From NCBI GenBank assembly GCA_019914945.1, contig CM034108.1, positions 320,001 through 384,000 on the forward strand: a DNA stretch of 64,000 bases. The letters run 5' to 3'. This stretch comes from Typha latifolia (taxonomy: Eukaryota > Streptophyta > Magnoliopsida > Poales > Typhaceae). Below the pieces are notes generated by a model. The model was given only the letters and a program-made list of their open reading frames with translations. It searched no databases and was not told the DNA's origin. The position numbers were made by a program, and so were the translations under genes. How positions within the stretch are numbered: the stretch's first letter is position 1; each line of letters opens with the position of its first letter. Below, piece by piece: positions 1 through 12,596 of the stretch.

Positions 1-3000
1 ATTAGTTGCTTAAATGATAGTTAGGTAAGAGATTCATCTGATGCATGACGACAAGATTACAGCTAAAGACGAAGTCTTACTTTTCCCATATCACCAAATA
101 TCACAACACGCTGAAGAGAGTTTTGTCCAGGATAAGGAGATGCCCTAAAGCTGTATGACTGGCTCCAAATGTAAGTACCATCAAATAATCTATGTCCAAG
201 CCTGTACGTATACCTGCAATATTTACATATAAAGATATTGACTTTAAAAACTGCAGATGGTTGAATGCTTCAACAACCAGAAAGCTCCAACTATCAGTAG
301 TGGACGTTTGCCATCTGACTAATAGAATGATTGAACAAAAGATTAAGTAGGGTAGCCTAGAAACAAGAGTTAAAAGAGATAAATACACTAAATTAGGCCA
401 TAAGTCCTTTAAGAAACTTGTATGTATGTAACCAGGATCGCGCCAGCCCACTGTTCGTGCAGGTGCACCTGCAAAGGATAATAGAAAACAATCAGAAATC
501 AGAAGATCTGTAGAATACCTCATTTCCCCCATTATTAGATTCGTAGTCATGCAATGACATACTGAAGTTCATAGGAAAATAATTGGACCATATTATTGTA
601 CAAAATAGAGTCCCGATTCAGTCATCTTAATCCACTTTATTCTGAAATCAGTCATATAAATCTGAGAAAGAGAATGCATGCACAAGAAAGTTGTCCTCCA
701 TTTTTATGCTTAATTAGCAATATGATAGAATCAACACAAGTTATCATCAAACTGCAACAAATTATGCATGAAGGAAAGAAAAGAAGCCATACCACACATG
801 CTATTTCGGTTGAAAGTCAGTGTTCCAGCTGCTGAACGTGTTTGGGATCCTCCTTGTGTACCCCATTCAACAAAAGGTACCGCCTCATTAATACCATATC
901 CGCTAGTCCAGGTAACCGCCATCTGTTATCATATCAATACATCACTGCACTAAAGAGAAGAAATCCATAGCATGATAGAGACTAGAAGGGTAAACAGACT
1001 GATCTTGAATTGACTTTTGAAACACATCTTCCATTAAGCTGAAGTGTTGATTTATCCAGTCTACTTATATTTAGAAATGTCTCACATGGCTTTCTGGAAA
1101 AGATTTCCTTAAGGCAGTAACTAACTGCTCATGAATTAGCAACATTGGTTACCCACCACAAACCGTATCATGATAGAGACTAGAAGGGTAAACAGACTGA
1201 TCTTGAATTGACTTTTGAAACACATCTTCCATTAAACTGAAGTGTTGATTTATCCAGTCTACTTATATTTAGAAATGTCTCACATGGCTTTCTGGAAAAG
1301 ATTTCCTTAAGGCAGTAACTAACTGCTCATGAATTAGCAACATTGGTTACCCACCACACGTATCATGATAGAGACTAGAAGGGTAAACAGACTGATCTTG
1401 AATTGACTTTTGAAACATATCTTCCATTAAACTGAAGTGTTGATATATCCAGTCTACTTACATTTACAAATGTCTCACATGGCTTCCTGGGAAAGATTTC
1501 CTTAAGGCAGTAAATAACTGCTCATGAATTAGAAACATTGGTTACCCACCACAAACCGTATCATGAATGGATCGTATAACTAGGTTTATAGTTCACAGTA
1601 CTACTAACAGATAGATCTTTTCACATGGAGGTTCTCCATCAATTCATCTTTCTCAAGCATTGTACATATACTAAAGATAATCTATTATGAGATCGATATT
1701 TACAATATGCAGTAGTGGCTTCTATGACATGGTAATAAGAACAAAATATTCACATACTTCTGTTGTAACTAAAGCTGAAAGCACCACAAGATACAGAAAA
1801 AACGAAATTTATCAATAAAAAGATTGCTAATTAGTAAATATTGACAGATGCAACCATCATTAATTTAGAAGAAAAGGCATGTGGAACTTACTTCATTCCA
1901 GGATTTTCCTTGGGCTAAGCGTGGGTAGACAGGTGCCTTTGGATAAGCAAAAGTTATTTTGTTTGATATAGCAATCAGCTTTGGCTGTCAAAACCATGCA
2001 CTCAGGTTAGCTATACCAATTGGTTCAAAATGATAAAAGTAAGTTTAGTACTTGAGAATGTGATCAAGATAAACTCCACTTCTGAGACTAGACCAATATA
2101 TGGCTATTCGACCCAGTCAGTGAGGTGTCTTCTTGAGACAGCTGACATCTGTCTTACATGAGTGTCTAATATTACACCATGATCTTGTATAGATGTATCT
2201 TTATACTTATATAAGTGTGAAATGGTAGTCACTGCACTTTTAAATGAAATATTAGCTAGTATTTTCACTTCTTAGTATTATGGCGCACGACCTTATCACC
2301 ATTGGAGCTAAAGGGGCCTGCTTTTTGTTCAAATTATGGAACATCTTTGTACCATCATTTTCTAACAGCATTTTCTCAAATAAAGGAAATAATTGTATCA
2401 TGGGCTTATGCCTGTCCTTTTAGGTAAGAAGAGTGTAAAGCAATAACTACATTATTTCAGTTTCCATTACCAATGTACAGAAACATATAAAAGATCCATT
2501 TTTCTTTACAGTATTATTATTATGGAACAAAGATACGTAAAACATCTAAGAGGTTGGTTTGGAGACATACACTAGAAAGACCACCAGAAAATAGTGCAAA
2601 AGAGAAATCATTCCTTTGATTGATCAACTGAAGCTTTAAAGATCCTTTTCCAGTTTTATCATAATCTCTGGTTGTGAAGTTTGCATATTGATACTGCAAA
2701 AGTATGAAATGTCATTAATTTCACTTTTGTGAAGTAGATTCAGAACATTTCTTCAATGTTGACATTTGGTTAGATTTATCTAACATGGCACAACAAATAC
2801 CAACCTTGATAGGTGCTGTACACAGTAATGGAGGATACTGCCTTTCACTTTCCGGTGCACAGATTGAAGCGCTGGCATTTGAAAATGACACAATAATGAG
2901 ATCAGGCTTCACAAAGTTACATCAGAAGAATTACTTTATTTGTTTGGTGGCCACTAGCTTTAAAGATCCTTTCACATTCATCTTGGTGCTGTTTGGTTCA

Positions 3001-3905
3001 CAAATATCTAGTCAGATAACTATGTCTGTGACACTTAATGCCTAAGAAACGCATCTTTTCAAACATAGTTTTAGGGAACTTCCATTCCCTTGACCGGTCA
3101 ACCATCTGCATGAACCTATCTTTAGTCTTAACAACATAGCTGCGTAGACTAATGTGGATCAGACTATTTCCGAGTATACTGAAGACCATAATTATACCTT
3201 ATTACATTTGCATATCTTGTTAACATTCAAAAATTTACCATAGTATCTTTTTCAACATTCAGATTTGCACTAAACCAAACAGCCCTTACTGAGTTAGCTG
3301 CTGATACTTAACAGGTAATAGTTACGAAATAATTAGGTGCTGTTTTCCTCCAAAAGGAAGCTTAAGAGTTCTTAGTAAACCAGAAGCAAGTCAGCAACTG
3401 TACCCATAAATGCATTGTCTCAACAGAGAAGTCAATTCGACTACACAAGAGATGTACTACCTGAAATCTGCAGGAGAAAAAACACCAACCCAATCATCAT
3501 TTGAGGGATTTGGATGGCTGTATTCCAGACTCACCCACTCCTTAGTTTGCCCCTACAACATGACAATAGAAGATCACGAATTATATTCTTTTGGATCCAT
3601 CAAAAGGTGTTCTTTTACGCATACGCATTACAATACTTGATAGTTTCGGATGACAAGTTCGATACATAAGTTCATCAAACTACATAACATTATTAAGAAA
3701 AAAGAAGATGCATCAAAATTCCGTAATGGACCTTCAAGCCGAGAACTAGTGGAGAAGCTTTGACGTAGGCTGCATCGTTAATGGCAAATGAAGCTTTGTG
3801 GATGGCGATTCTTGACAGGGGTTGCTCCCCACCAGCCATCCCAGTGCCGCAGCTAGAAAGGCATGAAATAAGCACCCACAAGATTGACGCCAAGCACCTC
3901 GACAT
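1..3905 (-). CDS. PAP27: Purple acid phosphatase, PAP1/24/27 group (N-terminal part, runs off window)
   Basis: Secreted metallophosphoesterase-fold protein of the plant group often labelled 'probable inactive PAP'. Coding exons on the minus strand are 3732-3905, 3461-3552, 2805-2871, 2571-2693, 1892-1984, 793-922, 387-468 and 81-213. All junctions are GT-AG and in phase, giving the first 298 codons of a protein usually 600-650 residues long; the rest lies left of base 1. The start at 3905 is followed by a hydrophobic signal-peptide-like stretch. Diagnostic segments are NDDWVGVFSP, YPRLAQGKSWNE, VTWTSGYGINEAVPFVEWG and GWRDPGYIHTSFLKDLWPN. The last visible exon ends in VVIFGDMGK, the first metal-binding block (GDMG). 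The metal ligands needed to judge activity are mostly outside the window. The 387-468 / 81-213 junction adds one residue (WPNLVYTY) relative to the family as I remember it. The gene is divergent from the DUF620 gene. PAP1 or PAP24 would be equally fair labels. Confidence 0.9.
971..1566. repeat. Three-copy ~198-bp tandem repeat in a PAP intron
   Basis: Three head-to-tail copies start at 971, 1169 and 1364, each opening with catgatagag and closing near accgtat; a stub of a fourth copy follows at 1562. Copies 1 and 2 are almost identical, apart from one early substitution and the loss of three bases at the end of copy 2. Copy 3 carries about ten substitutions. The array lies in the intron between coding exons 793-922 and 1892-1984. 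I see no coding capacity or known element in the unit. Confidence 0.95.
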
Positions 3906-5333
3906 TGCTCACAGACTCCTGAACCGAGAAATGGAGTGGGATTTAAAGCATTAGCCAAAGCTAATGCCCCCCGAAAAGCAACTCCTTTTGAAACTGGACC
4001 ACTGATCAAAAGCGAAGAACTACTAAAGATTGACGACCACGGAGAGAAATAGAGAAGGAAAAGAATCCAAAAACACAAACAGGGTGTCAAAGGAAAGAAA
4101 GAAATTCGCGTTCACAAACAAACACTGCCAGAGCTGGAAGAACCGAAGCTAATCCAATCCCATCAAATCAAGAAAAGGGCAAGTCGCTCCAAAGATACCG
4201 ATCCCCACCACTAGCAAAAAGTTGGTCCTACCTTGCATGCTAGCGTTTAAATTCCACTCTACCGTACAGGAATTTACGACGGAATTTGTCCACTTGGAGT
4301 GCTATATACCTTGAATCCTTGATCCATCTTTATTATGTCCGATTTCCTTTAAGAGTTAAGCTAACTCATTTAATATAACCTATCGAGACCATTAATTTCT
4401 TTGTCTATACTATAATTAGCTTATTAAAAATAAAAATAAATACTCATACAATTTTGTAACTTGAAATTTCGAATTTGTGCGAAAGGGAATATTCCCAAGA
4501 GCCGGATAAAAAGGAGTCAATGATGTGCATTCCAAGTCAGACGAATCCCTTTTTTTTATATATATAATTTTATAAATCTATGGAACAGTCATGTTAACCA
4601 GTATAATGGAGAAACCATCCCCAGAGAATTTTGGTTTGAGTATTTGTTATTTGCTCAAATATTATTCAGGGTTAATTAAAATTAAATATTTTTAAGTATT
4701 ATTATTTTTAACGTATATTCTCTGAATATATATATTTTTTTCTAAGTTAAAGAATCTATGTGATTTTTTCTACTACGATTTACTTAGAAAAACTGTTACA
4801 GTGAATAAATATAATTATCCCTATTATTTATTTATTTATTATTGCCAGATTGGACACCCTAATGAATTCTCCTCAATATGTGCAGATGAGTCAGCGAATG
4901 TCAAATATATTCTATTGGGCCAGCCAATCCAGCCCATAATGAAAGTGATAATAATATGCGCTGCTAACGATTAGTTTCCGAGTGAGTTATTATAGAAAAA
5001 AAAATAAAAGATTACTTACGAAATTTCCTTATTAAGTACAAGAGAATAGGATTCTAGCCTTCTAGGAATATGGTGGACTGGAAATTACTGTGATGCCCCC
5101 GTAAAAATAGTCCAGACTACGACCACGGCAAGGCAGTGATTGGCCACACAAATGTACACCTCCTCTTTCTCTCTCTGACTCTGTATCTCTCTTTCCCTTT
5201 TATCCGTGGCTACGTCCAACGAAGCAGCGGTTAGAGAGAGAAGGCGAGGGTGGGGTTGGGCCTTCCCTCAGAGGCTTCTCTCTCACCCCTTTGCCATTCA
5301 TTACCAACTATTTCATTCATCCATTTCCATTCC
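3906..5333. promoter_or_regulatory. Divergent intergenic region between PAP and DUF620 genes
   Basis: About 1.4 kb separates two outward-facing start codons. The middle (4380-4860) is very AT-rich, with no convincing ORF. A pyrimidine-rich tract (tctctctct type) at about 5159-5205 lies 130-175 bp before the DUF620 start and is probably promoter or 5' leader. No TATA box could be assigned with confidence. Confidence 0.5.
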
Positions 5334-6665
5334 ATGAGGAAGCTTTGCCCAAACTTTGATAGAGAAGATGGCCTTGACACCGTCCTTGAGGTCCCCATCC
5401 CTGATGAGATGTTCCCCAAAGGCGGTGGCAGTGGTGCCCGGCTTCAAAACATGCGCACGTGGCTCAAGGCCCAGGCATTTGATAAGGCCATCGACTCCCC
5501 GTCGCAGCTCTCCGGCCGTAACGCCGAGCTCCAGCTCCTCCTCAACGTCGTCGGCTCGCCACTCATTCCGTGTCCCGTGCCGCACGATCAGGCCTTCAGC
5601 CGCTCCATCCGCGACTGCTCCATTGTAACATCTACACTTTGATTCATGTTACGTGCCTGCTAGTTATTTGCGCATAGAATGCAATTTTTTTAACACATGT
5701 ATGGGTGCTAATTGTCCGATTGCCAAAGCAAGCGTCGACGGCGAAGTACATCATCCAGCAGTACGTAGCGGCAACGGGAGGGCAGCCGGCGCTGGGGTCG
5801 GTACACAGCATGTACGCGATCGGGAAGGTACGGATGTGCGCGTCAGAGTTCCACATGGGGGACGAGAGCGTGGCCGCCAAGGGCAGCGGCGAGATCGGAG
5901 GCTACGTGCTCTGGCAGAAGAGCCCCGAGCTCTGGTACTTTGAGCTCATCATGGGCGGCCACAAGATGAGCGCCGGGAGTGACGGCAAGGTGGCGTGGAG
6001 GCAATCGGCGTCCGAGCAGACCCATGCGTCCCGAGGACCGCCACGCCCACTGCGACGATCTCTCCAGGTATACACACACATATCTATACATATACGCATA
6101 TATTTGAACTAAAGAAAGACAATCTGCTCTAAATTTCACGTTTACTTATTAGGGCCTAGATCCTAGATCCACGGCCAACCTCTTCTCCGACGCGGTGTGC
6201 ATCGGGGAGCGGATCATCAACGGCGAGGAGTGCTTCATCCTGAAGCTAGAGGCGAACCCCACCATCCTGAAAGCGCGGAGCGCCTCCACGTTCGACATCA
6301 TCCACCACACGATCTGGGGGTACTTCAGCCAGCGTACGGGCCTCCTGATCCAGCTCGAGGACTCCCACCTCCTCCGGATGAAGGCCGGCCGCCGCAAGGG
6401 CGAGAGCATCTTCTGGGAGACCAGCATGGAGTCCGTCATCCACGACTACCGCTACGTCAATGGCATCAATATCGCCCACGCCGGACGCACCGCCGTCACG
6501 CTCTTCCGCTACGGCGAGGGCTCAGTCAACCACAAGAGGAAGATGGAGGAGGCGTGGACGATCGAGGAGGTCGACTTCAACGTCTGGGGCCTCACGATGG
6601 ATTACTTCTTGCCGCCGGCCGATCTCAAGAAGGACCAGGACGCCGACGACCAGAATAACGGATGA
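5334..6665 (+). CDS. DUF620 family protein
   Basis: Plant-specific DUF620 protein of unknown biochemical role. The three coding exons are 5334-5624, 5729-6067 and 6153-6665; both introns are short, GT-AG and phase 0, giving 380 residues. The start is the ATG opening MRKLCPNFDREDGLDTVLEV, the usual N-terminus of this family. Family blocks follow in order: the ASTAKYIIQQYVAATGG segment, the WQKSPELWYFELIMGGHKMSAGSDGKVAW region, PRPLRRSLQGLDPRSTANLF, CIGERIINGEECFILKLEA, WGYFSQRTGLLIQLEDSHLLR, and the ending TIEEVDFNVWGLTMDYFLPPADL. The exons are strongly GC-rich compared with the flanks. At about 6001-6030 the residues after AWRQ (SASEQ) replace what I remember as a TPW-type motif; this could be divergence or a local sequence problem. 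No signal peptide or membrane segment is evident. Confidence 0.9.
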
Positions 6666-7925
6666 CTATATATATATATATATACACATACATATTACTA
6701 TAATGTGTTCAAAGTTCACATTTTCTTCTACTTCTTCCTTCTTTATTTTTTAACCCCTTTTTGTAAGAGATGTTGTATGCTATGTTAATATCAAGGGAGC
6801 GAAGGTGGGAACTGAAAAAGATTTTTGAAGGAAATTACTACCCGTGCATAGAGGTAGTTGTAGTTTTGTATGAGTTGCGATAAAATAAATGAAATAAAAT
6901 CAAGAAAGTTCTACGTGTAATAAAGCCTATAGCAATTGGGCCTCCAATTTATGGGGCATGATTGACACTGGACCTGTAGGATCAAAAGAATCAATTCATT
7001 TGATCACCTTAAAAAGTATTAAGAGAGCTTTAATCAGTAGAACTCTTTTTAGTATATAGAGACAGACAGAGGGGGGAGGAGACCAAATACTAATAGCAAT
7101 GAACTTGTAATTGCGACGTGCTTTCTTGTAGGCATTTCAACAAGCATCACAGGTGCAGATCAAGCGATTAGTGGTTAACTTAAATTTTACCAGGAAAAGC
7201 CTGGAATCAAAGTGAGAAAACAGAGCTCCTTATTATACGCTGAAAAGCCTCTAAAGTTAGATGCATCGGTCAAGGACCTTCCCGTGATCAGAGCACCATA
7301 TTGTTCTCCAGTTTAAAACCACAGCTTATTACAAACTTGACATCAAATTTCTTAAAACTTGAAAGCTCAATATGATGAGAGCAATGTATGTAGACTACCA
7401 GATCCATAAAAAAATATTGACAAATTTCTTTTCTTCTATTTCTTATTTGCAGATTACCATCCTTCCAGTTCACAAGAAACTCTAGATTCTGACATCTCTC
7501 CTACTTCATATCAATATAATCCTTTTTATCTTCTCTTGACATACTAAGAAAAGTTTGAAAATTAGACCTTGACAAAGAAAGGCATTCACGTGGAATGATG
7601 TAAAGAAACAGAATATGATGGTGCCAGAGACAGACAGATGCACAAGACCAGTAAACTAAGTCAATTAATAAATGTCTGCTGCCTCCCTAAATGTACAAAA
7701 GGGAACGCAAAGGGAAAGAGAAGGGACGAGTCTTAACAAGTGAGAGACAGCCAATAACTCATTCCATACCACTCACTTGAATGGATTCAACACTCCTTTT
7801 TTTGCCTGCCACTAGGAAAAAGAGAGAGAAACAATCTCTAGTAGATGGACAATAACACAACCTCCAAATACTCACAAATTGTCGGCTACCATTCATTCCA
7901 AAACCATGGGTTCTTTAATGTTTGA
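6666..7925. other. Convergent intergenic region, no gene seen
   Basis: The region holds the 3' ends of DUF620 (+) and PDCB (-). A (TA)n tract sits just past the DUF620 stop (about 6667-6685), and AATAAA-like signals lie at about 6884-6899. Short ORFs such as the minus-strand one near 7288-7473 have no recognisable content. I see no repeats or RNA genes. Confidence 0.5.
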
Positions 7926-8229
7926 TCAACCACTGAAGTAAACCATGACTGAGAACAAAATGGCAAGGAGCTGCAGAAGAATCCTGGCCTCAGGGGGAAG
8001 GCCGCCATCACTACTATCAGAAGATATGGTATTTCCTGAGGGGCCTAGTCCTCCTAAGACTGACCCAGGTGGGCTGAAGGTGGTGGGTGTTGTTGATGTT
8101 GATCCTGAAGCGTTTGTGGTTGATGGTGTGCTTGTTGTCCCTGCAGCACTGGAGGAAGAAAGAAAAAGAAAAAAGTTATTTAGTAGAGCTGAACATAGCA
8201 AATTAATAAATACAAGGAAGGATGTTAGA

Positions 8230-8275
<46 letters not shown>

Positions 8276-9472
8276 TGGCCTAGTGAAAGAAATTATTACT
8301 AATGGCCTCAGAGTATTTAAATCTAATCTCATGCTGCGAATATAGAATCTCAGCAATCAAAAGGTTTGGAAGAAACCAGCTGGAACATGGAACAAGAAGG
8401 GGATCAGATCCATCCAGAAGATTAATAGTTGATGGAGATGTTTAGGATCTTTATTCCCTGAGTAAAAATTAAGTAATGCAGTATTATAGTGACATAAAGT
8501 GAAAAAGTAGGAAGTGACAAAATTAAGTATCACTGAAAAGAAAAGGTTTGACAATTGAAGCCAAAGCAGTAAAGCAACCAATCAGTCGAAAGGAAAGAAT
8601 AAACCCTACTTCAGAGAAGAAGAAAAAAGAGAAGAAGTCAAAAGGGAAGTATGATTTACTCATTAACATACCTGGGGGTAGCAGGGTATGTGCAACCATT
8701 ACTACCTGCGAACAAAAGAAATTTTGTAGTTAGATTTCATCTCAGTGTGTTGAAATGTGATCAGGATAGACTATAAAGAGAGATTTTTTCAAGACTTACT
8801 TGGGTCTGTTGCAGTGAGACCTGCAGAGCCTGCAAAGTCACAAGCCCCTTGAGCTTGCCCCTTCCTCTGGTAGTAGCTATTAACAGCATAAGAACAGTGG
8901 CTTCTCACTGTGTTGGGTTGAAAGCAAGCTCCATTTGAGAGAATGGGGTTGCAATCAGCCCCAGCTCCACAAGCATAGTCCAATGACTTTTGGAGAACAC
9001 TGTCACTCATATCAGACCTACACACACACCAAGCACCATCTTCCACAAAAAAAAGGGAAAAAAGAAAAGGAACAAAAGCTCAGCTCATCTTACCAAACTA
9101 ATACAAACTGTGAAAATGGAAGAAAGAATTAAAGAAAGCCCCACAGAAATCTCACTAAAACTGAAAGATGACATCTTTTTCATTTTTCCCATCATATAAT
9201 CCCCCAAAGGGGCCACCTTTTAAGAGGAGAGGAGGGGATATGTGTCTGATCTCACCTCAGTTACTAATTACTCTCAAGGAAATTAAGCACAAGAAAACCT
9301 AGGACAGTGGTGAGTAAAGGAGGCTTGTTGACAAGAAGAGGAAGGTAGTGGATCTTTCAACAACGTAAGAGATAAATCGAAAACCTGTAGGATGACATGA
9401 AATGGCTTGAGCTTGCATACCTGATACACCAAACATGGCCAAGATAAGAACCACACACACTAGAACTGCCAT
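7926..9472 (-). CDS. PDCB: Plasmodesmata callose-binding protein (X8 domain, GPI-anchored)
   Basis: Predicted 182-residue cell-surface protein that binds callose at plasmodesmata and helps set symplastic permeability (known for the Arabidopsis PDCB family). Coding exons on the minus strand are 9421-9472, 8800-9039, 8672-8705 and 7926-8148, all GT-AG and in phase. Residues 1-17 form a short signal peptide (MAVLVCVVLILAMFGVS). The X8/CBM43 domain follows at once: GAWCVC, LDYACGAGADCNPI, a Cys before FQPNTVRSHCSYAVNSYYQ, and GACDF, with the expected cysteine spacing. A Ser/Thr/Pro-rich linker then leads to a small-residue omega region (SSDSSDGG) and a hydrophobic C-terminal tail, consistent with GPI anchoring. 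PDCB2/3-like is the best guess. The family also includes longer beta-1,3-glucanases, but there is no glycosyl hydrolase domain here. Confidence 0.92.
8234..8272. repeat. (TA)n microsatellite in PDCB intron
   Basis: Uninterrupted TA dinucleotide run of about 39 bp in the last PDCB intron, between exons 7926-8148 and 8672-8705. Confidence 0.95.
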
Positions 9473-10571
9473 GGTTGCTTGCTTGTGTAGAGAAAGAGGA
9501 GGAGCTTTGGGACAATAGGCAACTGGTTGAGTAGAAAGTTACTGCTTAGTAAGGATGGTCTACATCTACCAGTCCTTAATACCCACAATTTTATTGCCAG
9601 ACCATTCTGTAGGAGTGTGTCCTAGGGAAGTGAGCTACACTGTCTTTAGGTTCTGGCCCTTATAAACGGCAGCAAACCCATGTGTGGAGTAATGGGAAGT
9701 TCTGGACTCAACCAAAGCCCCTGCCTGTGATTGGTGTTGGGGGGTGGGGCCCAATGCGCTCTGCTTCCATTTTTTTATTGATTTACTAGCTGTCATGATG
9801 TGGTTGGACAAAATTCATACTGCTGACTGGATAGTTCTGTACATGATTAATGACCTTATTCTATTATCTTCTACCTTCTACTTGGATTCTCTTCTACCAT
9901 CATTTGGGTTAAAACCAATATCATTTCAAAAAAATATATATTATCACTACTTTAACATATACTTAAGGTATTTCCGGGTTAAAATTTTTAATACAATTTT
10001 ATTATTTTTTAATAATTTAATATTAATTCTATATTATATAAAATATAATAATCATTTTTTTATTCTAGTATAAAACTAAACATTAAAATAATCAATACTA
10101 GTATTACTTTTTTTTTAATATTAAAAATTAAAATAATGATACTTATTTAGTCTTATTCCTCAACTGAACACAGCCTAAAGATTCTTCTAGTAAAATGGCT
10201 GGATATGTGTGAATCATACTTTGCGTGAAATAGCTTTTACTGAACAGCTCTCGAGAATATGCTTTTGTGGCAGTAAATTCCTTTGATCACATTGATGGTT
10301 TTTTCAACATTGATCATATTGATTGGTCTTGCCGAGTACTTCTCTTCCTGTTCATGATAAATTTTCTTTATCACTAGAAAGTCTTTCGCTCGCAATACTT
10401 GCACTACACAGTGCTACAAACTTTACAGCTCTTCATTCATTGTAAGAAGCGTGAACTTGTATTGTTAATGAGTTCATACAATTTCAACTTGGAAATAGGA
10501 ATGTTGCACATTGATAAGTATGCAGATTTTTTACATGAAAGAAGATATCATACAGTCTGCTCATGGAAATA
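9473..10571. other. PDCB promoter and CAND2 3' flank
   Basis: The PDCB-proximal part (9473-9720) carries a candidate TATA box. The stretch 9930-10150 is highly AT-rich and low in complexity. The plus-strand ORF at 9744-10073 is composed mainly of this AT-rich DNA and shows no family resemblance. No RNA gene was seen. Confidence 0.45.
9660..9666 (-). promoter_or_regulatory. Candidate TATA box of PDCB
   Basis: On the minus strand the sequence reads TTTATAAGG, about 190 bp upstream of the PDCB start codon, with no other good TATA motif between. Transcription would start near 9630, leaving a leader of about 160 nt. This is motif evidence only. Confidence 0.45.
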
Positions 10572-12596
10572 CTAATCCCAATCAGCATCAAAGAAACCAG
10601 CATCTTTCATCTCAGAGTAGTAAACATTTTCCAAACGCAAATCTTCCTCCTGTAAGCATTAAAATCGTATTATACAGAAGGCATAACTGTATCAGTTCAA
10701 ATAGAAGCAAAAATATCCCAACATCAAGCAAATACCAATGCAAGATTTAAGAGTGCAACGAACCATACCTGGAAAAAGTCTGCAAGGAAAGTCACATACA
10801 GAAGTGGTAGATAAAGAGAGTGGTAGCATACTGTTGTGAGATTGTATAACCTGTGGACAGAGATAGTATCAAATGTTTACACCAAATGTATGATAAATAA
10901 TAATCCATCTTCCAAAGAATTCTATGGTGAATACCAGAAACCAAACCCAGCTCCATTGCCCACAAGAACACAAGCGAACAGTGATATGCCATTCAACAGG
11001 AGCATCGCACATATATAATTGTAGAATGCTGGTCGTGCTGCAGCAAAAGGGGAAAGAACATCCAGTAACAAATAAATGACTAAATTTAGAAGTTATAGAT
11101 ATGAGTCACTTGATTTACCTGGTAACCTTTCTCTCCATTTAGAATGGTACATGAACATAACCGAGCCATAGACTGCGGTCAGCAACAACTTGTGGACAAT
11201 CCACAGTCCCCACTTCACTCGATTTGACGATTCACTGGTGTCGACAAACAGTGGAACACCAAAACCAAATATATAGATAGCCTGAAGAACAAATCCATCT
11301 CAGAGTAATACTAATTACAAGCTTCACAAATATAAGGCTGTTGACAAGTTCATTTTAACGGTACATAAGATTGCCCCCTCCATTGCAAAAAAAAATTAAA
11401 CTCAGACGGTGATCAGACAAGTAGGTAAGTAGCTACATAGCCATGCAGCACTGAAGCTACTAAAAATCCTCATTAGTTTCAGCCCAAGCAGTCGAGCTAC
11501 TGTTTTCTAATAAAAATGCATACCTTTAGTAAAATATCAGCAGCAACTATGACTCCTGATACGACAAATGTATGTGTCAAAGCTTCCAAACCACTCGCAT
11601 GATTCCCTTGAAGTAAAAACGCCATAAGACTGATTTCCAGGAACAACATTCCGGATTTTGAAAACAACGATAGCATATTCCAAGAGAACTCTTTAGTAGG
11701 TGTACATTCCCATGCCTGTCCTCCAAGAAGAAAGAGAAAAGAGGATGATACATCGCACCATATACTAGAATAGAGATATAAAGGCATGAAAAAGGATGCA
11801 TATAGTAACATCTAGAAAATCAAGTTTGGTGCAGAGAGGAACCCTTCTTATGTAAGAAAAACATTATGGAAGTAGATAAAGCAAGCAGAATAGCAAACAT
11901 AACCAGAAGAAAATTAGGAAATAAATATGAGATGATGTGTTAGTCGAAATAGAAGATAGTTTGGTCCTCGTACACAATTTCACAAAGTCTGCAACCAAAT
12001 TGGTTCGCCCAAGATCACACAGCGTCAATAAAATCAAATGTCAAACTTGTTCAAACTCACTAAAGAGGCGAAACAAGTTGCGTCGGTCTGTGCTCCCACC
12101 CAGTTTCCTTTTGAGAATAAGGAAAGCAACAATCTTTTCATGCTCTTACTATTCCCGAACAACTAACTTGCATAAATACCTCATGCTCTGACAATTCACC
12201 GACTAACACAGAGTAATTGACAACCCACTAGATAGACACATAACTCAACAGCATTAATTTCAAAGATGCCGTCAACGAGGCCCAAGAAAAAGTATCGAAG
12301 AGTACCTGGAGGAGACACCACAGGAGATTGAGAACGCTGACGACCCAGAGAAGGGCATAATAGGCGATCATGATATAGGATCGGCCATAGGTGAGCTTTG
12401 CGAAGCTTTTGCGAGCCTGGTAAGCAAGGTACGCCACGAATAGCGCCGACGGCACGATCAACGCGAGGTTGTACCAGAGTCCGTGGCAATCCGTAAGCCA
12501 CCACGAGAGAACGGACCTGCCGCCTCCATCGGTCGGAAATGCCGCATCCGGCGACATCGAGAGGGAGATCCCGGCGAGCTGCTCAAATTCCCTCAT
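10572..12596 (-). CDS. CAND2: TPRA1/CAND2 family seven-transmembrane protein
   Basis: Multi-pass membrane protein of the TPRA1/CAND2/CAND8 family. In Arabidopsis, CAND2 is described as a candidate G-protein-coupled receptor and putative phytomelatonin receptor (PMTR1); whether it truly signals through G protein is debated. Coding exons on the minus strand are 12306-12596, 11524-11715, 11119-11281, 10935-11037, 10769-10850 and 10572-10649, all GT-AG and phase-consistent, giving 302 residues. Hydrophobic segments lie at roughly residues 40-58, 73-96, 113-132, 146-180, 196-214, 222-245 and 250-272. The C-terminus EEDLRLENVYYSEMKDAGFF is acidic and typical of the family. An upstream in-frame ATG at 12710 would add 38 residues, but MREFEQ matches the family start better. 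The gene is divergent from EAF7 across about 600 bp. Confidence 0.87.

Noticed and set aside
6197..6658. Second plus-frame ORF in DUF620 exon 3
   Set aside because: Shadow frame in GC-rich DNA; the 6153-6665 frame carries the conserved DUF620 blocks.
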